Of a stretch of DNA of 42,293 nt, positions 1-7,321 are shown piece after piece. The stretch's first letter is position 1. Each line of letters opens with the position of its first letter. The notes beneath the pieces are model-generated. The model was not told the origin of the DNA and did no database searches. It worked only from the letters and a program-made list of their open reading frames with translations. The translations under genes were made by a program, and so were the position numbers. The DNA is from Actinomycetota bacterium (GTDB lineage: Bacteria > Actinomycetota > Thermoleophilia > RBG-16-64-13). The stretch spans positions 1-42,293 of the forward strand of contig JAAYZX010000054.1 of NCBI GenBank assembly GCA_012514635.1, in the 5' to 3' direction.

Positions 1-336
1 CAGCCACGACGGAGCGATCTCTACATCCACCACAACCGCTCCCTCCAGATCGCCAATGAACCGCCGGTCCACATGCACCTCCGGCAAATCATCCACAGAG
101 CCGAATGGATCCCCCGGTCCTCTTACGCTTACCACCAGTTCTGTTTCCGCAAGTGGAGTCTCAAGCCTACCTTCTAGGCGCATAGTCACGGCCACGCCGG
201 TCGGAACAAGTAGCGTATTCACCTCAAGATCTACTTCGGGCAAACCGCCCTTCTCGATACCAAAGTCCTCATTGGCCGCACCCGGATCGGGGGCAACGAA
301 AGCAAGCAGGAGAAGCAACATCGCAGAGAGCAGCAT
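1..336 (-). CDS. Secreted or membrane-anchored hypothetical protein, 3' end cut by window edge
   Basis: The frame is open from an ATG at 334-336 to the left edge, giving 112 residues of the N-terminal part. It begins with a strongly hydrophobic stretch (MLLSAMLLLLLAFVAPDPG), then a short acidic linker. A region rich in Val, Glu and Leu follows and looks like beta-strand (for example LVVSVRGPGD, VVVDVEIAPS). I read a signal peptide or membrane anchor followed by an extracytoplasmic domain. The gene lies 34 nt after the RsbW-like gene on the same strand and is probably co-transcribed with it. The start is uncertain: an in-frame GTG lies at 343-345, and neither start has a clear ribosome binding site. 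I do not recognise the family. Confidence 0.55.
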   Translation of the reverse strand, partial: MLLSAMLLLLLAFVAPDPGAANEDFGIEKGGLPEVDLEVNTLLVPTGVAVTMRLEGRLETPLAETELVVSVRGPGDPFGSVDDLPEVHVDRRFIGDLEGAVVVDVEIAPSWL

Positions 337-370
337 GTCGTACACAGGCCGCCCGAGGGCGTTGAACCAA

Positions 371-799
371 CTACAGATTCTTGACCAAACGGAGCACTGC
401 GCCGGAGCTATCAAATCCCTCCAGTATGACCTCATCAACCAGTGCCTGCATGACAACCAAACCCAGGTCATCGGTCCCAGGAATCGGCAGGCGCGATTCT
501 TCGTCATGCTGCTGAGAAAAACCACGCACCTCGATGACCCATCGTTTTGGCGCCACTTGGAAGTCTACTCGAAGGCTTTCCAAGCCGCCCGAAACAGAAC
601 CAATCATACAAACACAGGCTTCGGTCACGGCCAGCTTGAGATCCGCAACCTTCTCTTGGTCCAGGCCTGCACCTGACCCCAAACCTGTGAGAGCCAGTCG
701 ACAAATAGCTACAAATTCGGCACGCGCCGGGAAGGACAGGCTGATTCTGTCGGAGGATTCCGACCCGTGCTCTATGGAAGGCGTGCACTCAGTTGACAT
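371..799 (-). CDS. RsbW-like anti-sigma regulatory protein with degenerate ATP-binding boxes
   Basis: The 142-residue protein matches the HATPase-fold RsbW/SpoIIAB family of anti-sigma factors. The landmarks are in order: the LKLAVTEAC helix (residues 54-62), a central beta region (VEIR-like, 88-92), and the LGLVVMQALVDEV segment (112-124) that corresponds to the G2/lid region. Two ATP-site residues usually conserved in the family are missing. The N-box Asn position is Cys64 (E60-A-C-V-C), and the G1-box Asp position is Gly93. It may therefore bind a partner without kinase activity. I place the start at ATG 797-799. A TTG two codons upstream (803-805) is an alternative, since GAGGG sits about 6 nt from the TTG and 12 nt from the ATG. 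No sigma factor or RsbV-like antagonist gene is adjacent in the window. Confidence 0.75.
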   Translation of the reverse strand: MSTECTPSIEHGSESSDRISLSFPARAEFVAICRLALTGLGSGAGLDQEKVADLKLAVTEACVCMIGSVSGGLESLRVDFQVAPKRWVIEVRGFSQQHDEESRLPIPGTDDLGLVVMQALVDEVILEGFDSSGAVLRLVKNL

Positions 800-840
800 G
801 CCCAAAGACTACCCTCAGCCGCATGTGTTTCAAACGCGTG

Positions 841-870
841 GCGAGCCCGCGGGCGTTGCCGCGGGCTCGC
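841..870 (-). terminator. Strong hairpin downstream of amrS
   Basis: A perfect 12-bp GC-rich stem (GCGAGCCCGCGG paired with CCGCGGGCTCGC) with a 6-nt loop lies 13 nt after the amrS stop and before the RsbW-like gene. There is no good T-run after it on the minus strand, so termination may be imperfect or Rho-assisted. It probably separates amrS from the downstream genes. Confidence 0.55.
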
Positions 871-882
871 CACGTACGCTCC

Positions 883-1905
883 TCAAATCCCCACAACACC
901 GAGATCTTCACCACAGAAAACACAGCAGCCGGCTTTGACCCGAACCTCAGTAGCACCACGATCATCGCGGTGAATCACTGTACGCCCACAGGCAGGGCAC
1001 GTTGTGTGCCGTGACACATGACCGGGCACGTTTCCCACGTAAACAAAGCGCAGTCCTTCCTTACGACCCAGAGCCGCTGCCCGCTCAAGAACCGCTAAAG
1101 GTGTCTGGGCAAGATAGGAAAGCTCGAAGTCGGGAATGAACCGTGTCACATGCCACGGTGTATTTACTCCCAAGAAATCACGGACCCATGAGGCCACGAT
1201 ACCGACAGAGGTATCGTCGGCATTCAGGCCGGGCACAAGATTCGAAACCACCTCCACATGGCAACCGTGCACCTCCCTCGCCCGCACAGCCAGATCCAGA
1301 ACAGGCTGAGGGTCTTTGATCTTGGTGAGCCATGCCCATCCTTCGGGTGATGCCGCCTTCAGATCCACCTTGACCGCATCAAGCAAGGGACCGACGAAAT
1401 CGAGTGCGTCCACCGTCATGAATCCAGACGTGACCAACGCCGTGTACAGACCGGCTCGACGGAAAACTTGCGCTACATCGTATACATACTCCAACCAGAC
1501 TGCCGGCTCGTTATACGTCCAGACCACACCACTCAAACGAAAGCGCCGTGCCATATCGAGAGCACGACTCGGGCTCAAGAAAGCCAGCCGCTCCGCCTCT
1601 CCACCAGACGCTCCTGCATGCGAGATCTGCCAGTTTTGACAGCCGGAGCAAAGTACGTTGCACCCCAGCGTGCCCAAAGATAGAGCCCGCGTGCCGGGGT
1701 GGAAGTGAAAGAAGGGCTTCTTCTCAATCTCGTCGGAGCCAACGGAAGCCGGCCGGCCGTACACAAACGACACCACCTCACCCTCCCGCACCCCCCTCAC
1801 TTTGCACAAGCCTTCTCGGCCCTCCTGGATGAGACACCCGTGTGGGCACAACGTACAACGTACCCCACCGGCCTCTCTCACCCAGAATCGCGCGGGGCGA
1901 CTCAC
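883..1905 (-). CDS. amrS: AmmeMemoRadiSam-system radical SAM enzyme
   Basis: This 340-residue protein is a radical SAM enzyme of the AmrS type, related to pyruvate formate-lyase activating enzymes. An N-terminal Cys cluster (C17-x2-C20-x3-C24, then C34) is followed by the radical-SAM motif C82-x3-C86-x2-C89. The C-terminal part has the YVGNVPGH motif and two CxxC pairs (CPACG, CVFCG) typical of this family. The family is normally linked to AMMECR1 and MEMO1 homologues; its substrate is not settled as far as I know. Neither partner is in the window. The frame opens at 1962, but I prefer the GTG at 1903-1905, which has GAGGG seven nt upstream and gives the usual family length. Confidence 0.85.
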   Translation of the reverse strand: MSRPARFWVREAGGVRCTLCPHGCLIQEGREGLCKVRGVREGEVVSFVYGRPASVGSDEIEKKPFFHFHPGTRALSLGTLGCNVLCSGCQNWQISHAGASGGEAERLAFLSPSRALDMARRFRLSGVVWTYNEPAVWLEYVYDVAQVFRRAGLYTALVTSGFMTVDALDFVGPLLDAVKVDLKAASPEGWAWLTKIKDPQPVLDLAVRAREVHGCHVEVVSNLVPGLNADDTSVGIVASWVRDFLGVNTPWHVTRFIPDFELSYLAQTPLAVLERAAALGRKEGLRFVYVGNVPGHVSRHTTCPACGRTVIHRDDRGATEVRVKAGCCVFCGEDLGVVGI

Positions 1906-2084
1906 AGTTGTCCCTCGCGGCAGTATTGCGCCAATGGTCCATACCCCTTTCCACCATGTCAACCAGAGCAGCTCACGGCTCTAGCCCTGTGGAGGCGACA
2001 ACGCTCATCCGGTAGCCGGCCACATTGTGCAGCGAGGGGAGAGGGAACAGCCTCCATTTCGACGTCGATTATACAGGAGAGCTA

Positions 2085-2113
2085 TTCCCAGGAGCCCTCC
2101 CGTGTGCTATGAA
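2085..2113 (+). promoter_or_regulatory. Possible promoter of the amino-acid ABC transporter
   Basis: A TTCCCA box lies 17 nt before TATGAA, and the -10 box is preceded by TGC, giving an extended -10. It sits about 90 nt upstream of the binding-protein start. The -35 match is only moderate, so this is a weak call made by eye. Confidence 0.3.
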
Positions 2114-2123
2114 TAGAAAGCTT

Positions 2124-2145
2124 AGAGGCTGTCGGCAGCCCCTCT
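2124..2145 (+). other. Leader hairpin ahead of the ABC transporter operon
   Basis: AGAGGCTG pairs with CAGCC(CC)TCT around a TCGG loop. It lies in the 296-nt divergent region between amrS and the binding-protein gene and about 55 nt before the start codon. No known riboswitch consensus is recognisable. The rest of that region shows no other gene. Confidence 0.3.
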
Positions 2146-2201
2146 GGGGACGTGCCGCACGAAGACCGCAGCTATTCGTAACCCATATCGGGGAGGGAGA
2201 A

Positions 2202-3089
2202 GTGAGCAAACGCTGGCTACCGATTTTTGTTGTGGCTATCCTAGGGTTGATGGTCATCCCGTTGGTGACTGGATGTGGAGAAAGCACCACCACTACAGCC
2301 GGCCCTACCTCTACTACGGAAAGTGGTGAGGAAGTCGGGCCCACAGGGCCCAACGCCGAGGCGGCAGATCAGGCTATCGCAGCGCTGACGAAGTCACCAG
2401 ACATTGAATCCCCCAAGACGATCACGGCAGGCAAAGTGCAGGCCGGCTCCGACACTACCTATCCACCTTTTGAATTCTCCGATGGCAAGGGCGGCTACAT
2501 TGGGTTTGATATCGACATGATGGCAGCCATATGCAAAAAGATGGGCCTGGAGCTGGTCGTAGTCCCCACGGCATGGGACGGCATTATCCCCGCGTTGGTG
2601 AGCGACCGTTTCGACGTCATCATATCTGCAATGAGCATCACCGCTGAGCGGAAAGAGCAGATCAACTTCACTGATCCTTACTACAAGAATGACCTCGCTA
2701 TCACCACACCTGTCGACAAACCCATTAAGAATGCCGACGAACTGGTTGGCAAAGTCGTGGGCGTCCAAGTTGATACCACCGGTCAGTTCGCAATAGAGAA
2801 GATTGAAGGCATCAAGGACATTAAGAAATATGAAACCATCATCGCTGCACTTCAGGATCTCCAGGTAGGTCGTACTGATGCCGTGGTGAACGATGAGCCG
2901 TCGAATGCATACCAGATCCTCAATATCCCGGAACTCGCCAACACCGGCACCATTCCCGTTGACGATGACTACGGTTTTGGAATTAAGAAAGAGAACGAAG
3001 AACTCCTAGCGGCCGTGAACCAAGCCCTCAAGGAGCTGAAGGAAGAAGGTGTTTACGATCTCATCAGGACAAAGTGGTTCGGCAAATAA
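2202..3089 (+). CDS. Polar amino-acid ABC transporter substrate-binding lipoprotein
   Basis: This 295-residue protein belongs to the family 3 periplasmic-binding-type proteins. The N-terminus has two Lys/Arg, a hydrophobic helix and the lipobox LVTGC with Cys25 as the lipidation site, then a Thr/Ser/Glu-rich linker. The mature part shows family signatures: AGSDTTYPPFEF, GFDIDMMAAICKKMG and a TDPYYKN segment. The frame is open from 2025, but the GTG at 2202 directly follows GGGAGGGA and gives a proper lipoprotein signal. It is the first gene of the transporter and is separated from the permease by a hairpin with a T-run. The ligand cannot be read from the sequence; a polar or charged amino acid is the family expectation. 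Confidence 0.9.
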   Translation: MSKRWLPIFVVAILGLMVIPLVTGCGESTTTTAGPTSTTESGEEVGPTGPNAEAADQAIAALTKSPDIESPKTITAGKVQAGSDTTYPPFEFSDGKGGYIGFDIDMMAAICKKMGLELVVVPTAWDGIIPALVSDRFDVIISAMSITAERKEQINFTDPYYKNDLAITTPVDKPIKNADELVGKVVGVQVDTTGQFAIEKIEGIKDIKKYETIIAALQDLQVGRTDAVVNDEPSNAYQILNIPELANTGTIPVDDDYGFGIKKENEELLAAVNQALKELKEEGVYDLIRTKWFGK

Positions 3090-3127
3090 GCAGTCTACAA
3101 TACGTCGCTCATTGATGTGAATAAGAA

Positions 3128-3156
3128 GGGCCAAGGCAAACTGCCTTGGCCCTTTT
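3128..3156 (+). terminator. Intrinsic terminator or attenuator inside the ABC operon
   Basis: A perfect 11-bp stem (GGGCCAAGGCA with TGCCTTGGCCC, loop AAC) is followed by TTTTCGTT. It sits between the binding-protein stop and the permease start. It would lower permease/ATPase mRNA relative to the binding protein, a common arrangement in such operons. Confidence 0.85.
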
Positions 3157-3182
3157 CGTTCGCAGTGTAGTCGGGAGACGCC

Positions 3183-3890
3183 ATGGGTCAGTTTGGCAGA
3201 TACTATTTCAACTGGGATATTCTGAGGGATACCCTCCCCGAACTTCTGAAGGCTGTAGTTGTAGTGGTCGAGCTTCTGGTGTTCGGCCTATTCTTCGCCT
3301 TCATATTGGGGCTGCTCATCTCCCTCATGCGCATCTCGCGGGTGCGTATTATACGGTGGCTCGCGGCTATCTACGTCGACTTTTTCCGCGGTCTGCCACT
3401 TCTGCTTCTCCTCACTTTCATATACTACGGCCTTGCGCTAGTCGGCTTGCAGACGGGGTTACGCTTTCTCATCCTGCCCCCTATACCAGCCGCTGTGGTC
3501 GCTCTCAGCCTATGCTACGCGGCGTATTCCGCAGAGATATTCAGAGCAGGGATCGAATCCATCCACCGAGGTCAAATGGAGGCGGCCCGATCCCTCGGCA
3601 TGACATACGGACAGGCCATGAGGTTCGTTATCTTGCCTCAAGCAATCAAGATAGTGATACCACCACTCACTAATGAGCTGATCGCTATGATCAAGGACAC
3701 GGCACTTGCGTCGGTGATCACAACACCCGAAATCCTCTTCCGCGCCCGCGAAATCATGGGAGTACGAGCCAACCCCACTCCTCTGACGGCTGCCGCCATC
3801 ATCTACTTAGTGTTCACCATTCCTCTCATTCGCGTGGCCGCCCGACTTGAGAAGAAGAAGGGCAGTCCAGGAACACCGGCAGGGATGTAG
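3183..3890 (+). CDS. Amino-acid ABC transporter permease (HisM/GlnP type)
   Basis: The 235-residue integral membrane protein has several hydrophobic helices (around residues 22-50, 60-90, 98-118 and near the C-terminus). The binding-protein-dependent transport motif lies at about 130-150 (GQMEAARSLGMT, then FVILPQA), which contacts the ATPase. It has the normal length for a single-subunit permease of the polar amino-acid family and would act as a homodimer. GGGAG lies a few nt upstream of the ATG at 3183. It comes after the terminator-like hairpin and 9 nt before the ATPase gene. Confidence 0.92.
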   Translation: MGQFGRYYFNWDILRDTLPELLKAVVVVVELLVFGLFFAFILGLLISLMRISRVRIIRWLAAIYVDFFRGLPLLLLLTFIYYGLALVGLQTGLRFLILPPIPAAVVALSLCYAAYSAEIFRAGIESIHRGQMEAARSLGMTYGQAMRFVILPQAIKIVIPPLTNELIAMIKDTALASVITTPEILFRAREIMGVRANPTPLTAAAIIYLVFTIPLIRVAARLEKKKGSPGTPAGM

Positions 3891-3899
3891 GAGGCCGAC

Positions 3900-4634
3900 G
3901 TGAGAAGAGTAATGATCCAATTGGAGCAGGTACACAAACATTTCGGCCAACTGAAGGTTCTTAACGGTATTGATCTTGAGGTCACCAAAGGCGAAGTCAT
4001 CGTCATCATCGGTCCATCCGGTTCCGGTAAATCTACGATGCTACGCTGCGTCAACGGCCTGGAGCCTATCCAAAAAGGCCGCATCATCATCGAAGGCGAC
4101 GACATAACCGACCCCAAGACCGACCAGAACAAAATCCGTCAACGTATCGGCATGGTCTTCCAAAGTTTCAACCTGTTCCCGCACCGTACTGTGCTGGACA
4201 ACGTCACGCTGGCGCCTATCAAGGTGCAGGGTAAGAAGAAGGCGGAGGCCAAACAGATCGGAGAGGAGCTGCTCGTACGCGTAGGGTTGGCCGACAAAGC
4301 CAAGGATTACCCGGACCAGCTGTCCGGTGGTCAGCAGCAGCGTGTAGCCATTGCGCGCGCGCTGGCCATGCAGCCTGATATGATGCTTTTTGACGAGGTT
4401 ACCTCGGCACTAGACCCCGAACTGGTAGCCGAGGTGCTCAACGTCATGAAAGACCTCGCCCTAGGAGGCATGACCATGCTGGTGGTCACCCATGAAATGG
4501 GCTTTGCCCGCGAGGTCGGAACGCGACTCATGTTCATGGATGAGGGGGTCATCGTGGAGGAGGGAGACCCGCGCAAGATGATCGCCGATCCGCAAGAGGA
4601 GCGCACAAAGAAGTTCCTCGGCATGGTGCTCTGA
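3900..4634 (+). CDS. Amino-acid ABC transporter ATP-binding protein (GlnQ/HisP type)
   Basis: This 244-residue ATPase has all the expected motifs: Walker [10 protein letters not shown] (38-46), Q-loop Gln88, signature LSGGQQQ (141-147), Walker B MMLFDE (161-166) and switch His198. The residue after the Walker B Glu is Val ([10 protein letters not shown]) where many family members have Pro; this variant does not touch catalytic residues. The start is GTG 3900-3902, preceded by AGGAGG; an ATG four codons later is less well placed. It closes the three-gene uptake system and is followed by a hairpin between convergent genes. Confidence 0.93.
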   Translation: MRRVMIQLEQVHKHFGQLKVLNGIDLEVTKGEVIVIIGPSGSGKSTMLRCVNGLEPIQKGRIIIEGDDITDPKTDQNKIRQRIGMVFQSFNLFPHRTVLDNVTLAPIKVQGKKKAEAKQIGEELLVRVGLADKAKDYPDQLSGGQQQRVAIARALAMQPDMMLFDEVTSALDPELVAEVLNVMKDLALGGMTMLVVTHEMGFAREVGTRLMFMDEGVIVEEGDPRKMIADPQEERTKKFLGMVL

Positions 4635-4665
4635 AGAACCGGGTGCCATTAGAAACAACGGTGTA

Positions 4666-4692
4666 GGCGGCGAGGCTTTTCGCCTCGCCGCC
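4666..4692. terminator. Hairpin between convergent ABC ATPase and dedA genes
   Basis: GGCGGCGAGGC and GCCTCGCCGCC form a perfect 11-bp stem around TTTTC. It lies 31 nt after the ATPase stop and 64 nt after the dedA stop on the other strand. The tails are not T-rich, but the position suits a bidirectional terminator. Confidence 0.65.
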
Positions 4693-4756
4693 TCCCGCAG
4701 CTCCGCCCAGCGCGCGTTGCCCTCACGCTATATATCCCGCACACGCTTCCCACATC

Positions 4757-5395
4757 TCATGGTTCCTCAGACGCTTCTGAAGGAACCTGCTGCCTGCGCC
4801 GTCTTGCTACCCGCAAAGCCACCAACACCATCACCACTGCCACTAGGACTCCGAAGAACCATAGGTTGTATTGATGAAAGTAGCCCTGGAGTCGGCCCCA
4901 GTTGGACCCAAAGTACCAGCCGAGAAGAGCAAGGGCCAAGTTCCACGGCACCGCCCCCAGTACTGAGTACAGTGCAAACTTCCATATGCCCATGCGACCT
5001 ATGCCCGCCGGTACGGAGATGAAGGTCCGTATTCCCGGCATCATCCGGGTCAGGAAAACGGTTAGCTCACCTCTTCTAGAAAACCACTCGTCGGCTTTGT
5101 CGAGGTGATGATGAGAGATCAAGATATAGCGACCATAGCGTTCAATAAACGCTCGACCACCATATCTCCCCACCGCATAGGCCACAAGCGACCCCACCAA
5201 GTTCGCCGTCACCGCCACAACCACTACCTGCCACAACCGCACATGTCCAAGCGCAGCCAGGACTCCACCGTACGGCACAACGATCTCCGACGGTATCAGT
5301 ATGCAGGCGCTTTCTAGCGCCATGGTGATGAAAATCGCGAGGAGACCGTACTCCTGAAGCAATGGGATTAGACGATCGGTAAAAAATTCGATCAA
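4757..5395 (-). CDS. DedA-family membrane protein (SNARE-associated/VTT domain)
   Basis: The 212-residue protein has the DedA pattern. An N-terminal helix holds ESACILIPSE (about 28-37) with the conserved Glu and Pro. VVPYGG and a GRYGG loop follow, then FLTRMMPGIRTFISVPAG (about 114-131) with the functionally important Arg residues, and C-terminal helices with a basic tail (RVARRRRQQ). DedA proteins are proton-coupled membrane proteins, several of which act as lipid flippases for undecaprenyl phosphate or phospholipids; the substrate here is unknown. The start is TTG with CCGGAG about 9 nt upstream. It lies 34 nt downstream of the small-gene trio on the same strand and could be their fourth operon gene. 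Confidence 0.88.
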   Translation of the reverse strand: MIEFFTDRLIPLLQEYGLLAIFITMALESACILIPSEIVVPYGGVLAALGHVRLWQVVVVAVTANLVGSLVAYAVGRYGGRAFIERYGRYILISHHHLDKADEWFSRRGELTVFLTRMMPGIRTFISVPAGIGRMGIWKFALYSVLGAVPWNLALALLGWYFGSNWGRLQGYFHQYNLWFFGVLVAVVMVLVALRVARRRRQQVPSEASEEP

Positions 5396-5428
5396 AAGGA
5401 CAAACTCCGGAACGAATGATGGCTGTAA

Positions 5429-5623
5429 CTATTTACGTGGACGCTTGAAGTATGCCACGAGCCTGCGGGTATTGTCCGGATAACCGCCCACCTCGAGGAA
5501 TCTCATCTGCGCAAACGGCACGATGACGTGCATCAACTCCCAGCCCGCATTTGCAAGACCCTCAATATCTTCCGAATCCTCCAGATCACTACGCCGCGGG
5601 CGCAGACTGTCCGACCAAATCAT
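5429..5623 (-). CDS. Small DUF4177-like protein
   Basis: This 64-residue protein starts at the ATG (5621-5623) that overlaps the preceding stop codon as ATGA, which argues for translational coupling. An upstream in-frame start at 5656 would overlap the previous gene by 37 nt and is less likely. The sequence has the short pattern seen in DUF4177-type proteins: a helix ending GLANAGWELMHVIVP, then a strand ending YFKRP. It has no signal peptide or membrane segment. Its role is unknown. It is the third gene of a three-gene coupled set and is followed 33 nt later by dedA. Confidence 0.65.
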   Translation of the reverse strand: MIWSDSLRPRRSDLEDSEDIEGLANAGWELMHVIVPFAQMRFLEVGGYPDNTRRLVAYFKRPRK

Positions 5624-5937
5624 ACAGCTTCCCGCTTCCGGGCCACCACCATACACTCCTGCAATCTATCGTACAGCGACTCCTCTGCAAGCATGACTTT
5701 GTATTCCACCCCGCGTCGCATCAGATCCTGTTCCAACTCTCCCACCAACTGCAGCATTTCTCGCTCATGCTCCACCTCCGTCAAGGGACGTCCGAGTGCC
5801 TCCTCCCGCCATGATAGATACTCACGACAGGCCGAATATGCATCGGTGGGATCGGAGATAGTCGCCGTACACACTTGAAGATAGTATCGGCAGAAGGCAC
5901 GCTTGAGTTGAAGGCGATGCGAGACTGCCGAATTCAC
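5620..5937 (-). CDS. Hypothetical soluble helical protein, middle gene of a coupled trio
   Basis: I place the start at the GTG 5935-5937, which overlaps the upstream TGA as GTGA; an in-frame ATG at 5967 would overlap the upstream gene by 34 nt. The product is 105 residues, largely helical and charged, with WREEALGRPLTEVEHEREM and LVGELEQDLMRRGVEYKVML in the middle. Two Cys lie near the N-terminus and one near the C-terminus, and there is no membrane segment. I do not recognise a family. The 4-nt overlaps at both ends are strong evidence that it is a real gene whose product is made with its neighbours. Confidence 0.6.
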   Translation of the reverse strand: MNSAVSHRLQLKRAFCRYYLQVCTATISDPTDAYSACREYLSWREEALGRPLTEVEHEREMLQLVGELEQDLMRRGVEYKVMLAEESLYDRLQECMVVARKREAV

Positions 5938-6413
5938 TCGGTTTCCGAGTACTGGAGGTCCTTCCACGAGGGATGGGGCGGGAGTCCAATCTCGCGCGAA
6001 GGATGCCCTGTGGGGAAATAAACAAACTGCAGCCGCTCATCATCGAACACGAACTCGATCTGATTCTCGAGTATCTGCATGTCCAACCAAGCGCTGCGAA
6101 AAACAAGCTCTCTAAGCCAGAAGACAAGCGACTCTCCGCGATGATTCAAAGCGTAATCGCCCAATGCAGCAAGGTAATCTCCCAGAGGACTCAGGCGCTG
6201 TTCGATGGAACCGGTTACAATCAGCTGGATGAGATCTCCAACACCATCGGCATCTAGAGAACCGGGGGCCACCAATTCCAGTTGTTCCGCCGCCTGCTCT
6301 ACACGCTGAGCAAAATCTACACTATTGAACCCATACCGAAAGCTACGAAACTCCAGAACGTAATCGTCTCCGGAGCAGTAGTTGGGTTGCGCTTGTTTTC
6401 CTTCTCGGGCCAT
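5934..6413 (-). CDS. Hypothetical protein, first gene of a coupled trio
   Basis: This 159-residue soluble protein starts at ATG 6411-6413 with GAGGTGG a few nt upstream. The N-terminal half is helical (FAQRVEQAAEQLELV, DYLAALGDYALNHRG). The C-terminal half looks beta-rich and ends with aromatic residues (FVFDDERLQFVYFPTGHP). I see no signal peptide, no membrane segment and no recognised motif. It overlaps the next gene by 4 nt. The divergent region to 6528 on the other side holds the promoter of the lipoprotein/exporter operon. The name must remain hypothetical. Confidence 0.6.
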   Translation of the reverse strand: MAREGKQAQPNYCSGDDYVLEFRSFRYGFNSVDFAQRVEQAAEQLELVAPGSLDADGVGDLIQLIVTGSIEQRLSPLGDYLAALGDYALNHRGESLVFWLRELVFRSAWLDMQILENQIEFVFDDERLQFVYFPTGHPSREIGLPPHPSWKDLQYSETE

Positions 6414-6487
6414 ACCACCACCTCGTCACCCCCGCTCTTTCTGATAAATAGTACCAAAGCTCATCACCGAACAAACGTGTATAGAGG

Positions 6488-6516
6488 TTGTAGCCTGAGC
6501 CTTATCGCTACATAAT
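6488..6516 (+). promoter_or_regulatory. Promoter giving a near-leaderless lprG-like transcript
   Basis: TTGTAG is spaced exactly 17 nt from CATAAT. A start about 7 nt downstream of the -10 box would leave only some 4-6 nt before the ATG at 6528, and no Shine-Dalgarno sequence is present. The promoter match is good by eye; the short leader is inferred. Confidence 0.6.
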
Positions 6517-6527
6517 ACTAATCAACC

Positions 6528-7316
6528 ATGGATATGAAAGAGTACAGCCACATACATCTCACCACATTCGACCGCGGCCCGCGCCCATCAAATGCTGGGC
6601 CGCACAAGAAGACGACATCCGGCCTGCCGATCCTCCTAATACTTGTCATGGTCATCGCGCTGCTTGCGCCGGCCGGTTGCTCCGGCCGAGACCCCGCAAC
6701 GCCGGTGGATGCAGCTGAGGTGTTACGCTCCGCCATCGAACCAATGAAGATCGCCTCCTCCTTCCATTTCAGTTACGCGGTCACCAAACCTCAGGGCTCT
6801 AAACCCCCTCAGGGAACAGAAATCGTGAGCATTGTAGGTGATGTCAGTTTGGAGGGTTCTATGAAGGCAACGGTGGACCTCAACCAATCAGGTGTACCGC
6901 TGCAATTCCAATTCGTGGCCACTGAAGATATTCACTATGTACAGAATCCCACCTCGCAGAAGTGGCAATCCGTTCCTGCCGATCTCAGCCCCATTGGCAG
7001 AATCAACCTCTCGTCGGGAGCCGTACAGATACTGGAGCAGGTACGCCACGCCAAGTACATATCCACAAAGAAAATCGGCGGCGTGATGTGCTATGAAGTG
7101 GAGGGATCCGTTGCAGCCACAGATATCGCCGACATCGTGGCATCCGCCAACGCCACTACCGATCTCCACTGTGTGATCTGGATCGGCGTGGATGACAGGC
7201 TACTGCACCGCATCCAACTGACAGGAGCCGCAGAGGTCGACGAAGACCCCCGTGTACTCCGCACCATTGAGCTATCGCGCTTTGATGAGCCCCTCGTCAT
7301 TGAGGTACCGCAATAG
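6528..7316 (+). CDS. LppX/LprG-family lipoprotein
   Basis: The 262-residue protein has a 30-residue N-terminal extension, a hydrophobic helix (33-48) and a lipobox-like APAGC with Cys51. The exported part (about 60-260) resembles the LppX_LprAFG fold. It alternates beta-strands with short helices, including EVLRSAIEPMKIASSFHFSY, the FVATEDIHYVQNP segment, and the GGVMCYEVEGSV strand. Mycobacterial LprG binds triacylated lipids and works with the MFS exporter P55. Here an MFS gene follows after only 5 nt, reproducing that pair. The lipobox has Pro at -3, which is atypical. Specific orthology to LprG rather than LppX is inferred from the neighbour. Confidence 0.75.
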   Translation: MDMKEYSHIHLTTFDRGPRPSNAGPHKKTTSGLPILLILVMVIALLAPAGCSGRDPATPVDAAEVLRSAIEPMKIASSFHFSYAVTKPQGSKPPQGTEIVSIVGDVSLEGSMKATVDLNQSGVPLQFQFVATEDIHYVQNPTSQKWQSVPADLSPIGRINLSSGAVQILEQVRHAKYISTKKIGGVMCYEVEGSVAATDIADIVASANATTDLHCVIWIGVDDRLLHRIQLTGAAEVDEDPRVLRTIELSRFDEPLVIEVPQ

Positions 7317-7321
7317 CCGCT

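Noticed and set aside
56-676. Plus-strand frame of 206 codons at the left edge
   Set aside because: It is antisense to the RsbW-like gene and the secreted-protein start, which both have family or signal features.
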